From NCBI GenBank assembly GCA_039995105.1, contig CP146203.1, positions 1,798,001-1,862,000 on the forward strand: DNA of 64,000 bases, written 5' to 3'. Under the pieces are notes generated by a model. It saw only the letters and a program-made list of their open reading frames with translations. It ran no database searches and had not been told where the DNA came from. Made by a program: the position numbers and the translations under genes. The stretch is from Jonesiaceae bacterium BS-20 (GTDB taxonomy: Bacteria > Actinomycetota > Actinomycetes > Actinomycetales > Cellulomonadaceae). Below, piece after piece: positions 35,150-43,964 of this stretch (the first letter of the stretch is position 1; every line of letters starts with the position of its first letter).

Positions 35150-35935
35150 CTAGTCCGCTGCCCCACCCTGAGTGTGTGGTGCAGCTTGGCCATCGCTATC
35201 CTCATGAGACAGTTGCGCGTAGGCACGCTCCACATCACTAACCAGAGCAGGGTCAAGCTCACTGATCTGGGCCGGGTCATAATGTTCTTGCAACTCGCTC
35301 AGGTGGGAATGGGCCTCGCCCACCTTTCCGCAGTCAAGTGCGGCCCGCACTACCGCGACCCCGGCAATGGGGTGGTGGTCCCTTGCCCGCCAGTGCCCGG
35401 CGCCCAATGCGTATGCCTCTTGAACCAGGTGGGAGTCTCGCAGCAAATCAATTGACCTGGCCAGTGCCTGACCGGTGTCATCCCTTGATATCCCGGCATT
35501 GAAACGGCGCATGCTGTCTTCCGCATTTGTTTCCAAAGACAGCCGAGCCAGTTGAATCATTGGGTACCAGCCCTTGGGGTGGCCAGCGTATTCCTCGGCC
35601 AGCGCCCACATCGCAACCAGTCTTCGCTCTTCGACCAACTCTGCGTTCGTTTGCGCGTTATGCTGCTGGATTTCCTCAGGATCCCCAAACAATGGATCCA
35701 GACCTGGGTTGTCAGATACTTCTTGTTCATCGCCGTGAACTGCGTTATCCGCGACGAGGTCTACGAGCGCCAAAAAGGCTCGCTCGTTGTTGGGATCATC
35801 CATAAGCATCGCTCGCAGCGCATCCTCTTGGAGCGCATGCGGGTTGTTCGTATGTTCGGATTCTCGGCGCCGCCCAACAGACAAAGCTGATTGGGGACGT
35901 TGCAGCATCTTTTGAATTCTGGGCATTATGGCCAT
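35150..35935 (-). CDS. Hypothetical helical (TPR-like) protein
   Basis: Not recognised. The 261 residues look helical with TPR-like periodicity (ERAFLALVDLVADNAV, RRLVAMWALAEEYAGHPKGWYPMIQLARLSL, AVVRAALDCGKVGEAHSHLSEL) and an acidic middle part, with a low-complexity C-terminus (DSDGQAAPHTQGGAAD). It has no signal peptide. It begins with MAIMPRIQKMLQRPQ at 35935 and is divergent from the PucR gene by about 120 bp. Confidence 0.72.
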   Translation of the reverse strand: MAIMPRIQKMLQRPQSALSVGRRRESEHTNNPHALQEDALRAMLMDDPNNERAFLALVDLVADNAVHGDEQEVSDNPGLDPLFGDPEEIQQHNAQTNAELVEERRLVAMWALAEEYAGHPKGWYPMIQLARLSLETNAEDSMRRFNAGISRDDTGQALARSIDLLRDSHLVQEAYALGAGHWRARDHHPIAGVAVVRAALDCGKVGEAHSHLSELQEHYDPAQISELDPALVSDVERAYAQLSHEDSDGQAAPHTQGGAAD

Positions 35936-36015
35936 GTATCGATTCTAGCGACTTTATTGAATCATTGCGCTTTCTTTGCAAACCAATGTGCCCTTGTGTG
36001 AGATGAGCGGGCCTG

Positions 36016-36036
36016 TTGTTTGTGGAAACCAAACAA
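36016..36036. promoter_or_regulatory. Inverted repeat upstream of the PucR gene
   Basis: TTGTTTG (36016-36022) and CAAACAA (36030-36036) form a perfect dyad with a 7-bp spacer, 20 bp before the PucR start; a possible autoregulatory site. Confidence 0.4.
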
Positions 36037-36056
36037 AGAACCACTATGCTCATGTC

Positions 36057-37244
36057 ATGGCAAAAACCGGACCACCCGCATCGATGGGGCCCAGCACCGC
36101 TTCACCAGCTAACCAGCAACGCGTCAAGGACGGCGCCGGTTTGCTGACTTCAGCAGCCCTCAAACGCCTTGATGAGGACCTCATCTGGTACCGCACCCTG
36201 CCCAAAGAGGATCGCACGTGGGTAGGCTTGGTCGCTCAATCCGGCATCACCGCGTTCATCAACTGGTTTACCAATCCCGCTACCGGGACTCAAAGCGCCG
36301 GTGAAATGTTCATGTCCGCACCCCCGGACCTCACCCGGTCTATTTCTTTGCAGCACACACTTCAGATTGTGCGCATCGCAGTTGAAGTTGTTGAAGAGTA
36401 TTCCGATCGTCTTGCCGCACCGGGCCAGGAGCGAGACCTGCGCGAGGCGGTTCTGAAGTACTCCCGCGAAGTCGCATTCGAGGCAGCCGAGGTTTACGCC
36501 CGCGCCGCGGAAGTCCGCGGCGCCTGGGACGCCCGCCTGGAAGCCCTGGTAGTAGACGCCATTGTGCGCGGAGACCGCGACAAGTCTCTGCGGTCGCGAG
36601 TGTCCGCGCTGGGTTGGTCCGGGACCGGCCAAGTCCTGGTCATGGTGGGCACCACGAGTTCGCAGCTGGACGACATTAAGTCCGCCGACCTACGCCGCGC
36701 TACCCGCAGGGTGGTTCAGGATGTCCTCGTGGGCATTCAAGGCGACCGGCTGGTTTTGGTCCTTGGCGGCGTTGGCGACCTCTATTCCGCTGCGGCCACT
36801 TTGGTCACCCGGTTTGGCCCCGACCCGGTCATCATCGGCCCCGTCGTTCCATCCTTAGATGAGGCCCCACGCTCGGCGGCCGCTGCACTTGCGGGTCTCG
36901 ATGCCGCACCGGCTTGGCCCCACGCTCCACGTCCCGTCATGGCGGATGAGCTTCTACCGGAACGCATGCTTGTCGGCGATCCACTGGCTCGCACGGCTCT
37001 GATTGCGCAGGCGTTTGAGCCTCTTTCAGCGGCCGGGGGCGCTCTGCTGGAGACTCTGAGCGCTTACTTAAGCACCGGCCGGTCACTTGAGGGCGCTGCC
37101 CGAGAATTGTATGTTCACCCCAATACGGTCCGGTACCGCCTACGCAAGGTTTCCGAGTTGACCGGTTGGGATCCGCTCGATGCCCGGGAGTCTTTTGTGC
37201 TTCAGGTCGCCTTGGCGGCGGGCCGGCTTCCCGAGCCACATTAG
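36057..37244 (+). CDS. fasR: PucR-type regulator of fatty acid synthesis (FasR-like)
   Basis: A 395-residue transcription factor directly upstream of fabD. The C-terminal helix-turn-helix of the PucR/CdaR group is clear: LLETLSAYLSTGRSLEGAARELYVHPNTVRYRLRKVSELTGWD. The middle has a GGDEF-like/RsbRD-like region (GQVLVMVGTTSSQLDD). In Streptomyces FasR at this position activates the fabD-fabH-acpP-fabF operon; the same role is inferred from synteny. The ATG at 36057 is chosen because the upstream open frame from 35976 lacks family residues. Confidence 0.88.
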   Translation: MAKTGPPASMGPSTASPANQQRVKDGAGLLTSAALKRLDEDLIWYRTLPKEDRTWVGLVAQSGITAFINWFTNPATGTQSAGEMFMSAPPDLTRSISLQHTLQIVRIAVEVVEEYSDRLAAPGQERDLREAVLKYSREVAFEAAEVYARAAEVRGAWDARLEALVVDAIVRGDRDKSLRSRVSALGWSGTGQVLVMVGTTSSQLDDIKSADLRRATRRVVQDVLVGIQGDRLVLVLGGVGDLYSAAATLVTRFGPDPVIIGPVVPSLDEAPRSAAAALAGLDAAPAWPHAPRPVMADELLPERMLVGDPLARTALIAQAFEPLSAAGGALLETLSAYLSTGRSLEGAARELYVHPNTVRYRLRKVSELTGWDPLDARESFVLQVALAAGRLPEPH

Positions 37245-37251
37245 GCAGGTG

Positions 37252-37268
37252 TTGTAGGGTTACTACAA
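37252..37268. promoter_or_regulatory. Inverted repeat between the PucR gene and fabD
   Basis: TTGTAG (37252-37257) and CTACAA (37263-37268) form a perfect dyad with a 5-bp centre, 69 bp before the fabD start. It is a candidate binding site for the adjacent PucR-type regulator, though it differs from the repeat upstream of that regulator. Confidence 0.45.
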
Positions 37269-37336
37269 AACCGGCTCGCACACTTGGTGCGGGTCGGTAC
37301 GTCACAAACATAGGTTCAATCAGGCAGAGTGGAACA

Positions 37337-38281
37337 GTGCTAGCAGTAGTATGCCCGGGACAGGGCTCTCAGACCCCCGCAATGCTCACGCCTTGGCTTG
37401 AGCTCGACAATGTTGCCAAGCAATTGGCCACCTTTAGCGACGCCGCAGATGTAGATCTGCTGCTCCATGGAACGCAGTCAGATGCGGACACCATCAGGGA
37501 CACCGCTGTGGCCCAGCCATTGATCGTGGCTTCGGCGCTAATCGCATTGCGCGCCATCTTTGAGGGCCGGGACATCGCCAAGGACGTAGCGGCAGTTGCC
37601 GGCCACTCAGTTGGTGAATTTGGTGCGGCCGCCGTCGCCGGTGTTTTCACCGACGCTCAGGCAGTTGGACTTGTTGCCCACCGTGCTAGGTTCATGGCCC
37701 AGGCTGCGGCACTTGAACCAACCGGGATGGCCGCCGTTATTGGTGGTAATCCACAAGAGGTTCTCGAGGCAATCGAGGCAGCTGGATTGTTCCCTGCCAA
37801 CATGAACTCCGAAACCCAGGTAGTTGCCGCTGGAAGCCTGGCAGGCATCGAGAAGTTGCAGGGCGCCGCTCCGGCGCGCGCCCGAGTTATCCCGCTTCAG
37901 GTTGCCGGCGCGTTCCACACCCCATTCATGGCTTCAGCGCATGAACAGTTCGCTCCCGTAGCCGCGCACTGGCCAGCCGCAGATGCGACCGTGTCTTTCA
38001 TATCGAACTCCAACGGCGCACCCGTCGCTGGGGGTGCCAACGGCTTTGGCTCCGGCCGCGACATCTCCCAGTTGTTGACAAACCAAATCATCTCCCCGGT
38101 TCGCTGGGACCTGACGCAGCAGTCCTTTGCCGAGCTTGGCATCACCGGTTTACTCGAGCTTGCCCCCGGTGGAGTCCTGACCGGTTTGGCCAAACGCAGC
38201 CTTAAGGGTGTAGACCTCGTAGCGGTCAAGTCCCCGGATGACATTGCCGCGGCCTGCGAGCTCATTGCCCAGCACGCCTAA
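37337..38281 (+). CDS. fabD: Malonyl-CoA:ACP transacylase
   Basis: Loads malonyl groups onto ACP for type II fatty acid synthesis. 314 residues: VCPGQGSQTPAML at the N-terminus, the nucleophile elbow AGHSVGEFGAAAVAG (Ser with His/Glu) and the catalytic histidine in VAGAFHTPFMASA, then ISNSNGAPV. The start is the GTG at 37337, placing the family N-terminus at residue 2; the upstream open frame overlaps the PucR gene. It is the first gene of the fab operon. Confidence 0.95.
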   Translation: MLAVVCPGQGSQTPAMLTPWLELDNVAKQLATFSDAADVDLLLHGTQSDADTIRDTAVAQPLIVASALIALRAIFEGRDIAKDVAAVAGHSVGEFGAAAVAGVFTDAQAVGLVAHRARFMAQAAALEPTGMAAVIGGNPQEVLEAIEAAGLFPANMNSETQVVAAGSLAGIEKLQGAAPARARVIPLQVAGAFHTPFMASAHEQFAPVAAHWPAADATVSFISNSNGAPVAGGANGFGSGRDISQLLTNQIISPVRWDLTQQSFAELGITGLLELAPGGVLTGLAKRSLKGVDLVAVKSPDDIAAACELIAQHA

Positions 38282-38353
38282 CGCTTTAAGATAATTGCAG
38301 ATCCAATTATCCAACTCACTTCAGTTTCAAGTCCCCGCCACAGAAAGCCCGCT

Positions 38354-39355
38354 ATGACCTCCCTCAAGCAAGCCGTAGGTTCTCAGTTCAGCCGAATCCT
38401 TGGATTCGGCGCTGCCCGCGGTGCCAATGTGGTCACCAACGATGACGTTGCCGGCCCAATCGATTCCTCCGATGAGTGGATCCGCCAGCGCACCGGGATC
38501 ATCACCCGCCGCCGCGCGGACGCCGATGTTACCGTCATTGACCTCTCAGTCGAGGCCGCACTCAAGGCGATTGCCGCCGCCAAGATCGACGCTTCCGAGA
38601 TCGACGCCGTTATCTTGTCGACCGTGACCTACTTCCACCAGACCCCAGCCGCCGCTGCCATTGTTGCCGACCGTATTGGCGCAAACCCTGCCGCGGCCTA
38701 CGACATTTCTGCGGCATGTGCCGGATACACCTATGGGATTGCGCAGGCCGACGCCCTGGTTCGCGCCGGAACCGCACGCAACGTACTTGTCATCGGTGCG
38801 GAGAAGATGAGCGACTTCATCGATCCAACCGACCGGTCAATCTCCTTCCTGCTCGGTGACGGCGCAGGAGCCGCGATTGTGGGCCCTTCAGAGACCCCGG
38901 GCATTGGCCCAAGCGTGTGGGGATCCGACGGTTCTAAGGCCGCTGCGATCTACCAAACGCACAGCTGGCAAGAGCTCGGCGCAAGCCCTGAACTTGGTAT
39001 GCCAACCCTGCGCCAAGACGGACCTTCGGTGTTCAAGTGGGCGGCTTTCAAGATGGCCCCCATCGCCCTGCAGGCTGTTGAAGCCGCGGGTTTGACCCCG
39101 GATGACATTCAAGTATTTGTGCCGCACCAAGCAAACATGCGGATCATTGACCAGATGATCAAGCAACTCAAACTTCCGGAACATGTAGTTGTCGGCCGCG
39201 ACATCGCAGACACCGGGAACACCTCAGCCGCATCAATTCCGTTGGCAATCGACAGGTTGCTGCAAGAGGGTCAAGCAAAGTCAGGCGATTTGTGTCTACA
39301 AATTGGCTTTGGCGCTGGTTTGGTCTACGGTGCTCAGGTTGTAGTTTTACCGTAA
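38354..39355 (+). CDS. fabH: 3-oxoacyl-ACP synthase III
   Basis: Condenses acyl-CoA with malonyl-ACP to start each chain. The 333 residues carry the triad: Cys in ISAACAGYTYGIAQ, His in VFVPHQANMRII and Asn in IADTGNTSAASIPLA. The N-terminus FSRILGFGAARGANVVTND and DEWIRQRTGI are typical. In actinobacteria this enzyme often accepts branched starter units, which would give iso/anteiso lipids; that is inference. The ATG at 38354 is 73 bp after fabD. Confidence 0.96.
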   Translation: MTSLKQAVGSQFSRILGFGAARGANVVTNDDVAGPIDSSDEWIRQRTGIITRRRADADVTVIDLSVEAALKAIAAAKIDASEIDAVILSTVTYFHQTPAAAAIVADRIGANPAAAYDISAACAGYTYGIAQADALVRAGTARNVLVIGAEKMSDFIDPTDRSISFLLGDGAGAAIVGPSETPGIGPSVWGSDGSKAAAIYQTHSWQELGASPELGMPTLRQDGPSVFKWAAFKMAPIALQAVEAAGLTPDDIQVFVPHQANMRIIDQMIKQLKLPEHVVVGRDIADTGNTSAASIPLAIDRLLQEGQAKSGDLCLQIGFGAGLVYGAQVVVLP

Positions 39356-39383
39356 TTTATTCATTTCACACAAGGAGTACACC

Positions 39384-39632
39384 ATGGCTTTCACCGAACA
39401 GGACATCCTCGCGGGTCTGCAGGAAATCGTTGCTGAAGAGACCGGTCTTCCAGTAGACACCATCACCGCCGAGAAGTCCTTCGTTGACGACCTCGACATT
39501 GACTCGCTGTCCATCATGACAATCGTGACCCTCGCTGAGGACAAGTTTGAGGTCACCATTCCTGATGACGACGCCAAAGAATTCACCACTGTTGGCTCCG
39601 CTGTTAGCTTCATTGTTAGCGCACAGGGCTGA
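39384..39632 (+). CDS. acpP: Acyl carrier protein
   Basis: The 82-residue acidic helical protein carries growing acyl chains on a 4'-phosphopantetheine attached to the serine in DDLDIDSLSIMTI. The start has AAGGAG upstream (ACAAGGAGTACACC). It lies 29 bp after fabH. A strong hairpin with a T-run follows, before fabF, which would raise ACP output relative to FabF. Confidence 0.96.
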   Translation: MAFTEQDILAGLQEIVAEETGLPVDTITAEKSFVDDLDIDSLSIMTIVTLAEDKFEVTIPDDDAKEFTTVGSAVSFIVSAQG

Positions 39633-39647
39633 TTTAATTTTCTGAGG

Positions 39648-39684
39648 CCGGGGCGGGGCACTTTTGCTTGCCGCCCCGGTTTTT
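39648..39684 (+). terminator. Partial terminator between acpP and fabF
   Basis: CCGGGGCGG (39648-39656) pairs with CCGCCCCGG (39671-39679), followed by TTTTT. It has a textbook intrinsic-terminator form 16 bp after the acpP stop, inside the operon. Confidence 0.8.
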
Positions 39685-39712
39685 CAAATCCCATTACTTT
39701 AAGGAGATCCAC

Positions 39713-40957
39713 ATGTCCCAAGCAATTGAAGTGGTTGTCACCGGACTAGGTGCTACAACGCCGCTAGGCGGAGATGTGGCCTCTACCTGGCAGGCTGCCC
39801 TGGCCGGTGAGTCCGGTGCCCGCACAATGGACAACGACTGGGCAGAAAAGTACGGCATGCCCATGGACTTTGCGGCGACCATCAAGGTTAAGCCGGAAGA
39901 AGTCATGAAGCGTCCCGAGATGAAGCGCATGGACCCGTCCACGCAGTACGCAATCATTGCGGCGCGTGAGGCATGGGCTGACGCCGGTGCACCCGAGGTT
40001 GATGGCGAACGCCTTGGCACCGTCGTGTCTTCCGGAATCGGTGGTATTTGGACCACCCTTGATGCTTGGGACACCCTGAGGGAAAAGGGGGCCCGTCGCG
40101 TCCTGCCCATGACCGTTCCAATGCTCATGCCTAACTCCCCCACCGGGTACGTTTCGCTTGAGTTCGGGGCCAAAGCTGGCGCACACGCTCTCGTGTCCGC
40201 TTGCGCATCCGGGGCAGAGGCCATTGGTTACGGCGTTGAGATGATTCGCACCGGCCGCGCAGACGTGGTTATTGCCGGCGGAACCGAGGCAACAATCCAC
40301 CCCATGCCTATCTCCGCATTTGCGGCATCGAGAACGCTTTCCCTGCGTAACGACGACCCGGCCGCAGCTTCACGTCCATATGACGTAGACCGCGACGGTT
40401 TTGTCATCGGTGAGGGCGCCGGCATTGTGGTCCTTGAGTCCGCAGCCCACGCTGCCGCCCGCGGCGCCAAGGTGTACGGCAAGATCACCGGTGTGGGCCT
40501 GAGCTCCGATGGTTACCACATCACCTCCCCCGAGCCCTCGGGCGACGGTCAGATCCGTGCCATGAACTCAGCTCTCAAGGACTCCGGCCTGAGCGCAACA
40601 GACATCTACCACGTCAACGCACACGCCACCTCAACCGTGGTGGGCGACCTCATCGAGGCTCGTTCCATTTCTAACGTCATGGGAGCGGCCCAGGACCAGG
40701 TAACGCTGTCTGCCACCAAGTCCATGACCGGCCACCTCCTAGGCGGCGCTGGCGCCCTTGAAACGATCTTCACGGTCCTTGCTGTCCATGACCGTAAGGC
40801 CCCACCAACCATCAACGTTGCAAACCCCGACCCGGAGCTCACACTCGACCTGGTCCGGGACACCCCACGCGAGCTGCCAGCCGGTGACATTGCCGCGCTG
40901 AACAACTCGTTTGGCTTCGGTGGTCACAACGTGGCCCTCGTGGTTGCCAGCGCGTAA
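39713..40957 (+). CDS. fabF: 3-oxoacyl-ACP synthase II
   Basis: Chain-elongating condensing enzyme. 414 residues with the Cys-His-His triad: SACASGAEAIGYG, YHVNAHATSTVVGD and NNSFGFGGHNVALV, and the conserved lysine in ATKSMTGHLLGGAGALE. The ATG at 39713 has AAGGAG 7 bp upstream (TTTAAGGAGATCCAC), better than the open start at 39668. It is the last gene of the fab operon and is followed by a near-perfect hairpin. Confidence 0.97.
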   Translation: MSQAIEVVVTGLGATTPLGGDVASTWQAALAGESGARTMDNDWAEKYGMPMDFAATIKVKPEEVMKRPEMKRMDPSTQYAIIAAREAWADAGAPEVDGERLGTVVSSGIGGIWTTLDAWDTLREKGARRVLPMTVPMLMPNSPTGYVSLEFGAKAGAHALVSACASGAEAIGYGVEMIRTGRADVVIAGGTEATIHPMPISAFAASRTLSLRNDDPAAASRPYDVDRDGFVIGEGAGIVVLESAAHAAARGAKVYGKITGVGLSSDGYHITSPEPSGDGQIRAMNSALKDSGLSATDIYHVNAHATSTVVGDLIEARSISNVMGAAQDQVTLSATKSMTGHLLGGAGALETIFTVLAVHDRKAPPTINVANPDPELTLDLVRDTPRELPAGDIAALNNSFGFGGHNVALVVASA

Positions 40958-41003
40958 CTTCAAACACCTGCTCTACGGCACCCTGTGTGCCCGTGAGTAC
41001 ACA

Positions 41004-41054
41004 GACGGCGGGCTCGGTAGGAAATTCCTACCGAGCCCGCCGTCATTCTTTTCA
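41004..41054. terminator. Terminator after fabF
   Basis: Two perfect 20-bp arms, GACGGCGGGCTC... (41004-41023) and its complement (41025-41044), with a single loop base, then ATTCTTTT. It lies between convergent fabF and the YbaK-like gene and can serve both. Confidence 0.88.
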
Positions 41055-41057
41055 GCC

Positions 41058-41537
41058 TCACTCGCAGACGTCGGCAACCTGAGCGCCCAACGCCGCGATC
41101 ATTTGATCGGCATCCACGGTTGCTGCGACCCCGTGCGCACCGGCGCCAATGGAGACCGTGGTGCCAAGGATCGAGCTGTCGGCAATCACCGGCCACGGCG
41201 TCAATGAACCAAACGGGGTGATGGTGCCGCGCACGTATCCGGTCACCGCGAGGGCGTTGTCCGCGTCCGGCATAGTCGCCCTGGAAATGCCCAAGTACTT
41301 GCGGAATTTTGGCCAAGAAATCTGGCGGTCGCCCGGTACCAGCACAAACAGATAGTCGCCCTCGCCTCTGCGAACAACCATGGACTTCACTATCGCGGAC
41401 GGGTCAACGCCTCGCGCGGCGGCGGCTTCCTCGAGTGATTCCACCGGGCCGTGCTCGGTGATGGTGAAATTGATTCCCGATGCCTCAAGCGCTGCCAGCG
41501 CGCGCTCACGTGGGCTCAGTGGTGCTTGTTCAGTCAT
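41058..41537 (-). CDS. YbaK/EbsC-type aminoacyl-tRNA deacylase
   Basis: A 159-residue editing-domain protein (YbaK/ProX superfamily) that hydrolyses mischarged tRNAs such as Cys- or Ala-tRNA(Pro). The catalytic lysine region is AIVKSMVVRRGEGDYLFVLVPGD; GYVRGTITPFG and ILGTTVSIGAGAHGVAA follow. The ATG at 41537 is preferred over the open start at 41567 (non-family residues). The exact tRNA substrate cannot be told. Confidence 0.88.
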   Translation of the reverse strand: MTEQAPLSPRERALAALEASGINFTITEHGPVESLEEAAAARGVDPSAIVKSMVVRRGEGDYLFVLVPGDRQISWPKFRKYLGISRATMPDADNALAVTGYVRGTITPFGSLTPWPVIADSSILGTTVSIGAGAHGVAATVDADQMIAALGAQVADVCE

Positions 41538-41709
41538 GGTCCAGATCCTTATCCATTGGCGGTGCACGCAGCACTAGGTACAACAGCTGGTTACGTCCGG
41601 GGCACGGCGGTAGCGCCGCTTGGGTGCTACTGGGTAAACAGGCTGGCGGCGATCGATATTCCAAGCAATATACTTTGAGCAGCCACGCACGTTATTCAAA
41701 GGAACCCTT

Positions 41710-42255
41710 ATGCTTGCACGCACCGTCACACACAGATTCACCGGAGAGCAGGTCACGTTCCTTGAAACTGCCGAGGATACCGGTGGTCAGTACCTCTTGA
41801 TCGAAGTTAGCCTGCCACCGCACAGCGACGGTCCGCCCCTGCACAGCCACTTATCCTTCACCGAACAGTTCACGGTCATCAGCGGCATGCTCACGGTTCG
41901 CGTAGAAAAGTCACGCAAGCAGCTCTCCGCCGGCCAGCAGGCACTGCTGGTGCCCGGCATCAAACACACTTTTACCAACGACCACGACGAACCCGTGACA
42001 TTTCAAGTTCAGCTCACCCCGCCATCCCAATTTGAGCAGTCCATGCGCATCCACTACGGGCTTATGGATGACGACCGCACCAACGCTAAAGGCGTACCCA
42101 AGAACCTATTCCACCTAGCGCTGATCCTGTCTCTTCAAGACACCCTCGTTACGGGTATCCCACCACGGCTGCAACGCATGTTTCTCAATGCCTTGGTCTG
42201 GTTGGGAAACAAGACCAAGGCATTTGCGGGGCTTGAGAACTACACAGGTAAGTAA
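41710..42255 (+). CDS. Cupin-domain protein
   Basis: 181 residues. The double-stranded beta-helix metal motif is present as PPLHSHLSFTEQFTVISGMLTV (H-x-H...E) and the second motif as PGIKHTFTNDHDEPVTFQ. A C-terminal helical tail (LFHLALILSLQDTLVTGI) has modest hydrophobicity and could lie on the membrane. No ligand or reaction is predictable. The ATG at 41710 has AAGG upstream. It converges on the surface-protein gene with an 11-bp gap. Confidence 0.82.
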   Translation: MLARTVTHRFTGEQVTFLETAEDTGGQYLLIEVSLPPHSDGPPLHSHLSFTEQFTVISGMLTVRVEKSRKQLSAGQQALLVPGIKHTFTNDHDEPVTFQVQLTPPSQFEQSMRIHYGLMDDDRTNAKGVPKNLFHLALILSLQDTLVTGIPPRLQRMFLNALVWLGNKTKAFAGLENYTGK

Positions 42256-42266
42256 ACTAAAGATCC

Positions 42267-43760
42267 CTAGGCGCGTACCCGGCGGGCAATAAATAGCCCC
42301 GCACCGACCACGAGCAGGAGGCCAGCCAGTGTGGCGGGCACCTGCCATTGCGCCCCGGTCTCCGGCAATTCTTCATCCGGAGTAGCTGGGTCGGTAGGGT
42401 CAGTCGGATCCGTTGGGTCGGTAGGGTCAGTCGGGTCCGTTGGATCAGTCGGGTCAGTCGGGTCAGTCGGGTCAGTCGGTTGTTCCTTAGCGAAATTCCA
42501 AGTTCCCACAAAGACAATGTCGTTTCCATCGACAACCACGCTAGTTGGGTTCCAAGCGTCAAAAGTCCACGTACCCGCGTCGGTTTTCACTTCAGTCTGA
42601 GCGGGAGCCTGCGGAGTTATAGTCTCCCCCTGTGTCACCGAATGCGGCTCCGGGAGCAATACATTGACACTATCTGGGAGGTCCAGTCCGTCGGCTTTTG
42701 AAGCAAAGCTGTACCCGGCCTCAAATGTCGCATCCGGGTTGACCTCGAACTTCCAGGTTCCAACAAAAGTGATGTTCTCGCCCGCCATAACAGCCGTTGT
42801 GGGTTCCCAGCCAACAAATGTCCACACAGCTTGATCGTGTGCAACCGTTGTCTGGTCAAGTTCAGTTGCAACTACCTCGGCGCCGTCGCGCAGCATGGTC
42901 TGGTTCCCAGGTAGTAGACCCATGACTTCAGCCGGCAGTTCCCGCCCCGGGGTCCCCGAGGCGAACGTGTGAATCGCGTCGTGCGTTTGCGTCATCGAGA
43001 GAGTGACATCATTACCAGTGTCATCGAATGTAATTGGCATGCCAATGTAAAAAGCATCCATCGCCAACTGTCCCACAACCCGTGGCTCGGTCATAGTAAA
43101 AGCATCGCCGGCAACGAACTTCTGCTGTTGTACGTACAGCGCCTGGTTTGGCGTCAGAAGTTGAAGCTTGTTTGGCTGGTTCGCGTCTAGTTGCGGCGCC
43201 TTGACCTTGGAACCGTCCTCGTTTATCAGGTTGAAGTTGGCCGAGTACATTCCAGTAGCCCCATCGAAACTAACGTCGGTGCAGCGCATAAACGACGGGA
43301 ACTTTGTCTCTGAATTTTGCTCGACAAACTGCGGCTGGAGCGCATCACAGGTGACAAAGCCTTGGTTGACACTCACGTAGTTGGGGTCAACCGTGAATGA
43401 GATTGTCCAGTTGCCCGTAAAAGTCTTTTGCTTCCACCGTTCAGGCGTATTGCCACTGCCCAAAGACCACAAGGACTTTGCTGTCCGGTACCTCGACCAC
43501 ACATTGGACATGTCCAGATTGCCTCGGTAAGCAATCTGATAAGCATCTTGGGCGGTGTTTCCTTTGGCGGAATCGTACAAGAATTCAGATCCGGTGGTAA
43601 TTTGCCCATTCTCACCCACTGCATCAGCGGTGACCGTGATGTCGACGGGAGTAGGTGCCGCAGTTGCGGGACCAGCCAATGGGGCAAGTAAACCAAGACT
43701 CAAAGCCAGCGCGAGCAGTAACCCCTTACGGCGAGATTTGATTTGTGTGCGTGAAGTCAT
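42267..43760 (-). CDS. LPXTG-anchored surface protein with SHIRT-like repeats
   Basis: A 497-residue cell-wall protein. The signal peptide is at 1-34 (GLLLALALSLGLLAPLAGPATA). The N-terminal 35-290 part is unrecognised. Two repeats of about 75 residues then each end FVGWEP...FVGTWKF or FDAWNP...FVGTWNF, resembling SHIRT/MucBP-like stalk domains. A TDP tripeptide repeat (about 11 copies) spans the wall, and the C-terminus has LPETG, a hydrophobic span and ARRVRA for sortase anchoring. It probably functions as an adhesin or stalk. No sortase gene is in the window. Confidence 0.88.
   Translation of the reverse strand: MTSRTQIKSRRKGLLLALALSLGLLAPLAGPATAAPTPVDITVTADAVGENGQITTGSEFLYDSAKGNTAQDAYQIAYRGNLDMSNVWSRYRTAKSLWSLGSGNTPERWKQKTFTGNWTISFTVDPNYVSVNQGFVTCDALQPQFVEQNSETKFPSFMRCTDVSFDGATGMYSANFNLINEDGSKVKAPQLDANQPNKLQLLTPNQALYVQQQKFVAGDAFTMTEPRVVGQLAMDAFYIGMPITFDDTGNDVTLSMTQTHDAIHTFASGTPGRELPAEVMGLLPGNQTMLRDGAEVVATELDQTTVAHDQAVWTFVGWEPTTAVMAGENITFVGTWKFEVNPDATFEAGYSFASKADGLDLPDSVNVLLPEPHSVTQGETITPQAPAQTEVKTDAGTWTFDAWNPTSVVVDGNDIVFVGTWNFAKEQPTDPTDPTDPTDPTDPTDPTDPTDPTDPTDPATPDEELPETGAQWQVPATLAGLLLVVGAGLFIARRVRA
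42385..42481. repeat. 9-bp tandem repeat coding for TDP units
   Basis: Variants of GGGTCAGTC (minus strand encodes Pro-Thr-Asp) repeat about ten times within the surface-protein gene. Slippage in whole 9-bp units keeps the frame, so stalk length may vary between strains. Confidence 0.85.
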
Positions 43761-43964
43761 CCGGGGTCCCGTCTAGCCTAAGGCCGCGGAAAGCCTGTGC
43801 TTTCCTAAGCGATCAGCCCCTAGCTTCCCAAAAGGTTAGTCGCAGAATTAGGCATTTCGCACCAGAAACTTGGTGTGATCCGCTGCACCCCACTAAAGAT
43901 GCAGGTCAGCGCGTATCGAAAGTCAAGAATTCACTTTCTCGTAACCTTGGGACCAGCGGTTCCA

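Noticed and set aside
35976-36056. N-terminal extension of the PucR regulator
   Set aside because: The extra 27 residues overlap the probable promoter and dyad; the ATG at 36057 fits better.
37166-37336. N-terminal extension of FabD
   Set aside because: It would overlap the end of the PucR gene in another frame and adds no FabD-like residues.
39694-40300. Two minus-strand frames of about 177 codons
   Set aside because: Shadows of fabF, which has all catalytic motifs.
42385-42481. Possible CRISPR-like array
   Set aside because: The 9-bp units are contiguous without spacers and keep the reading frame of the LPXTG protein; this is a coding repeat.
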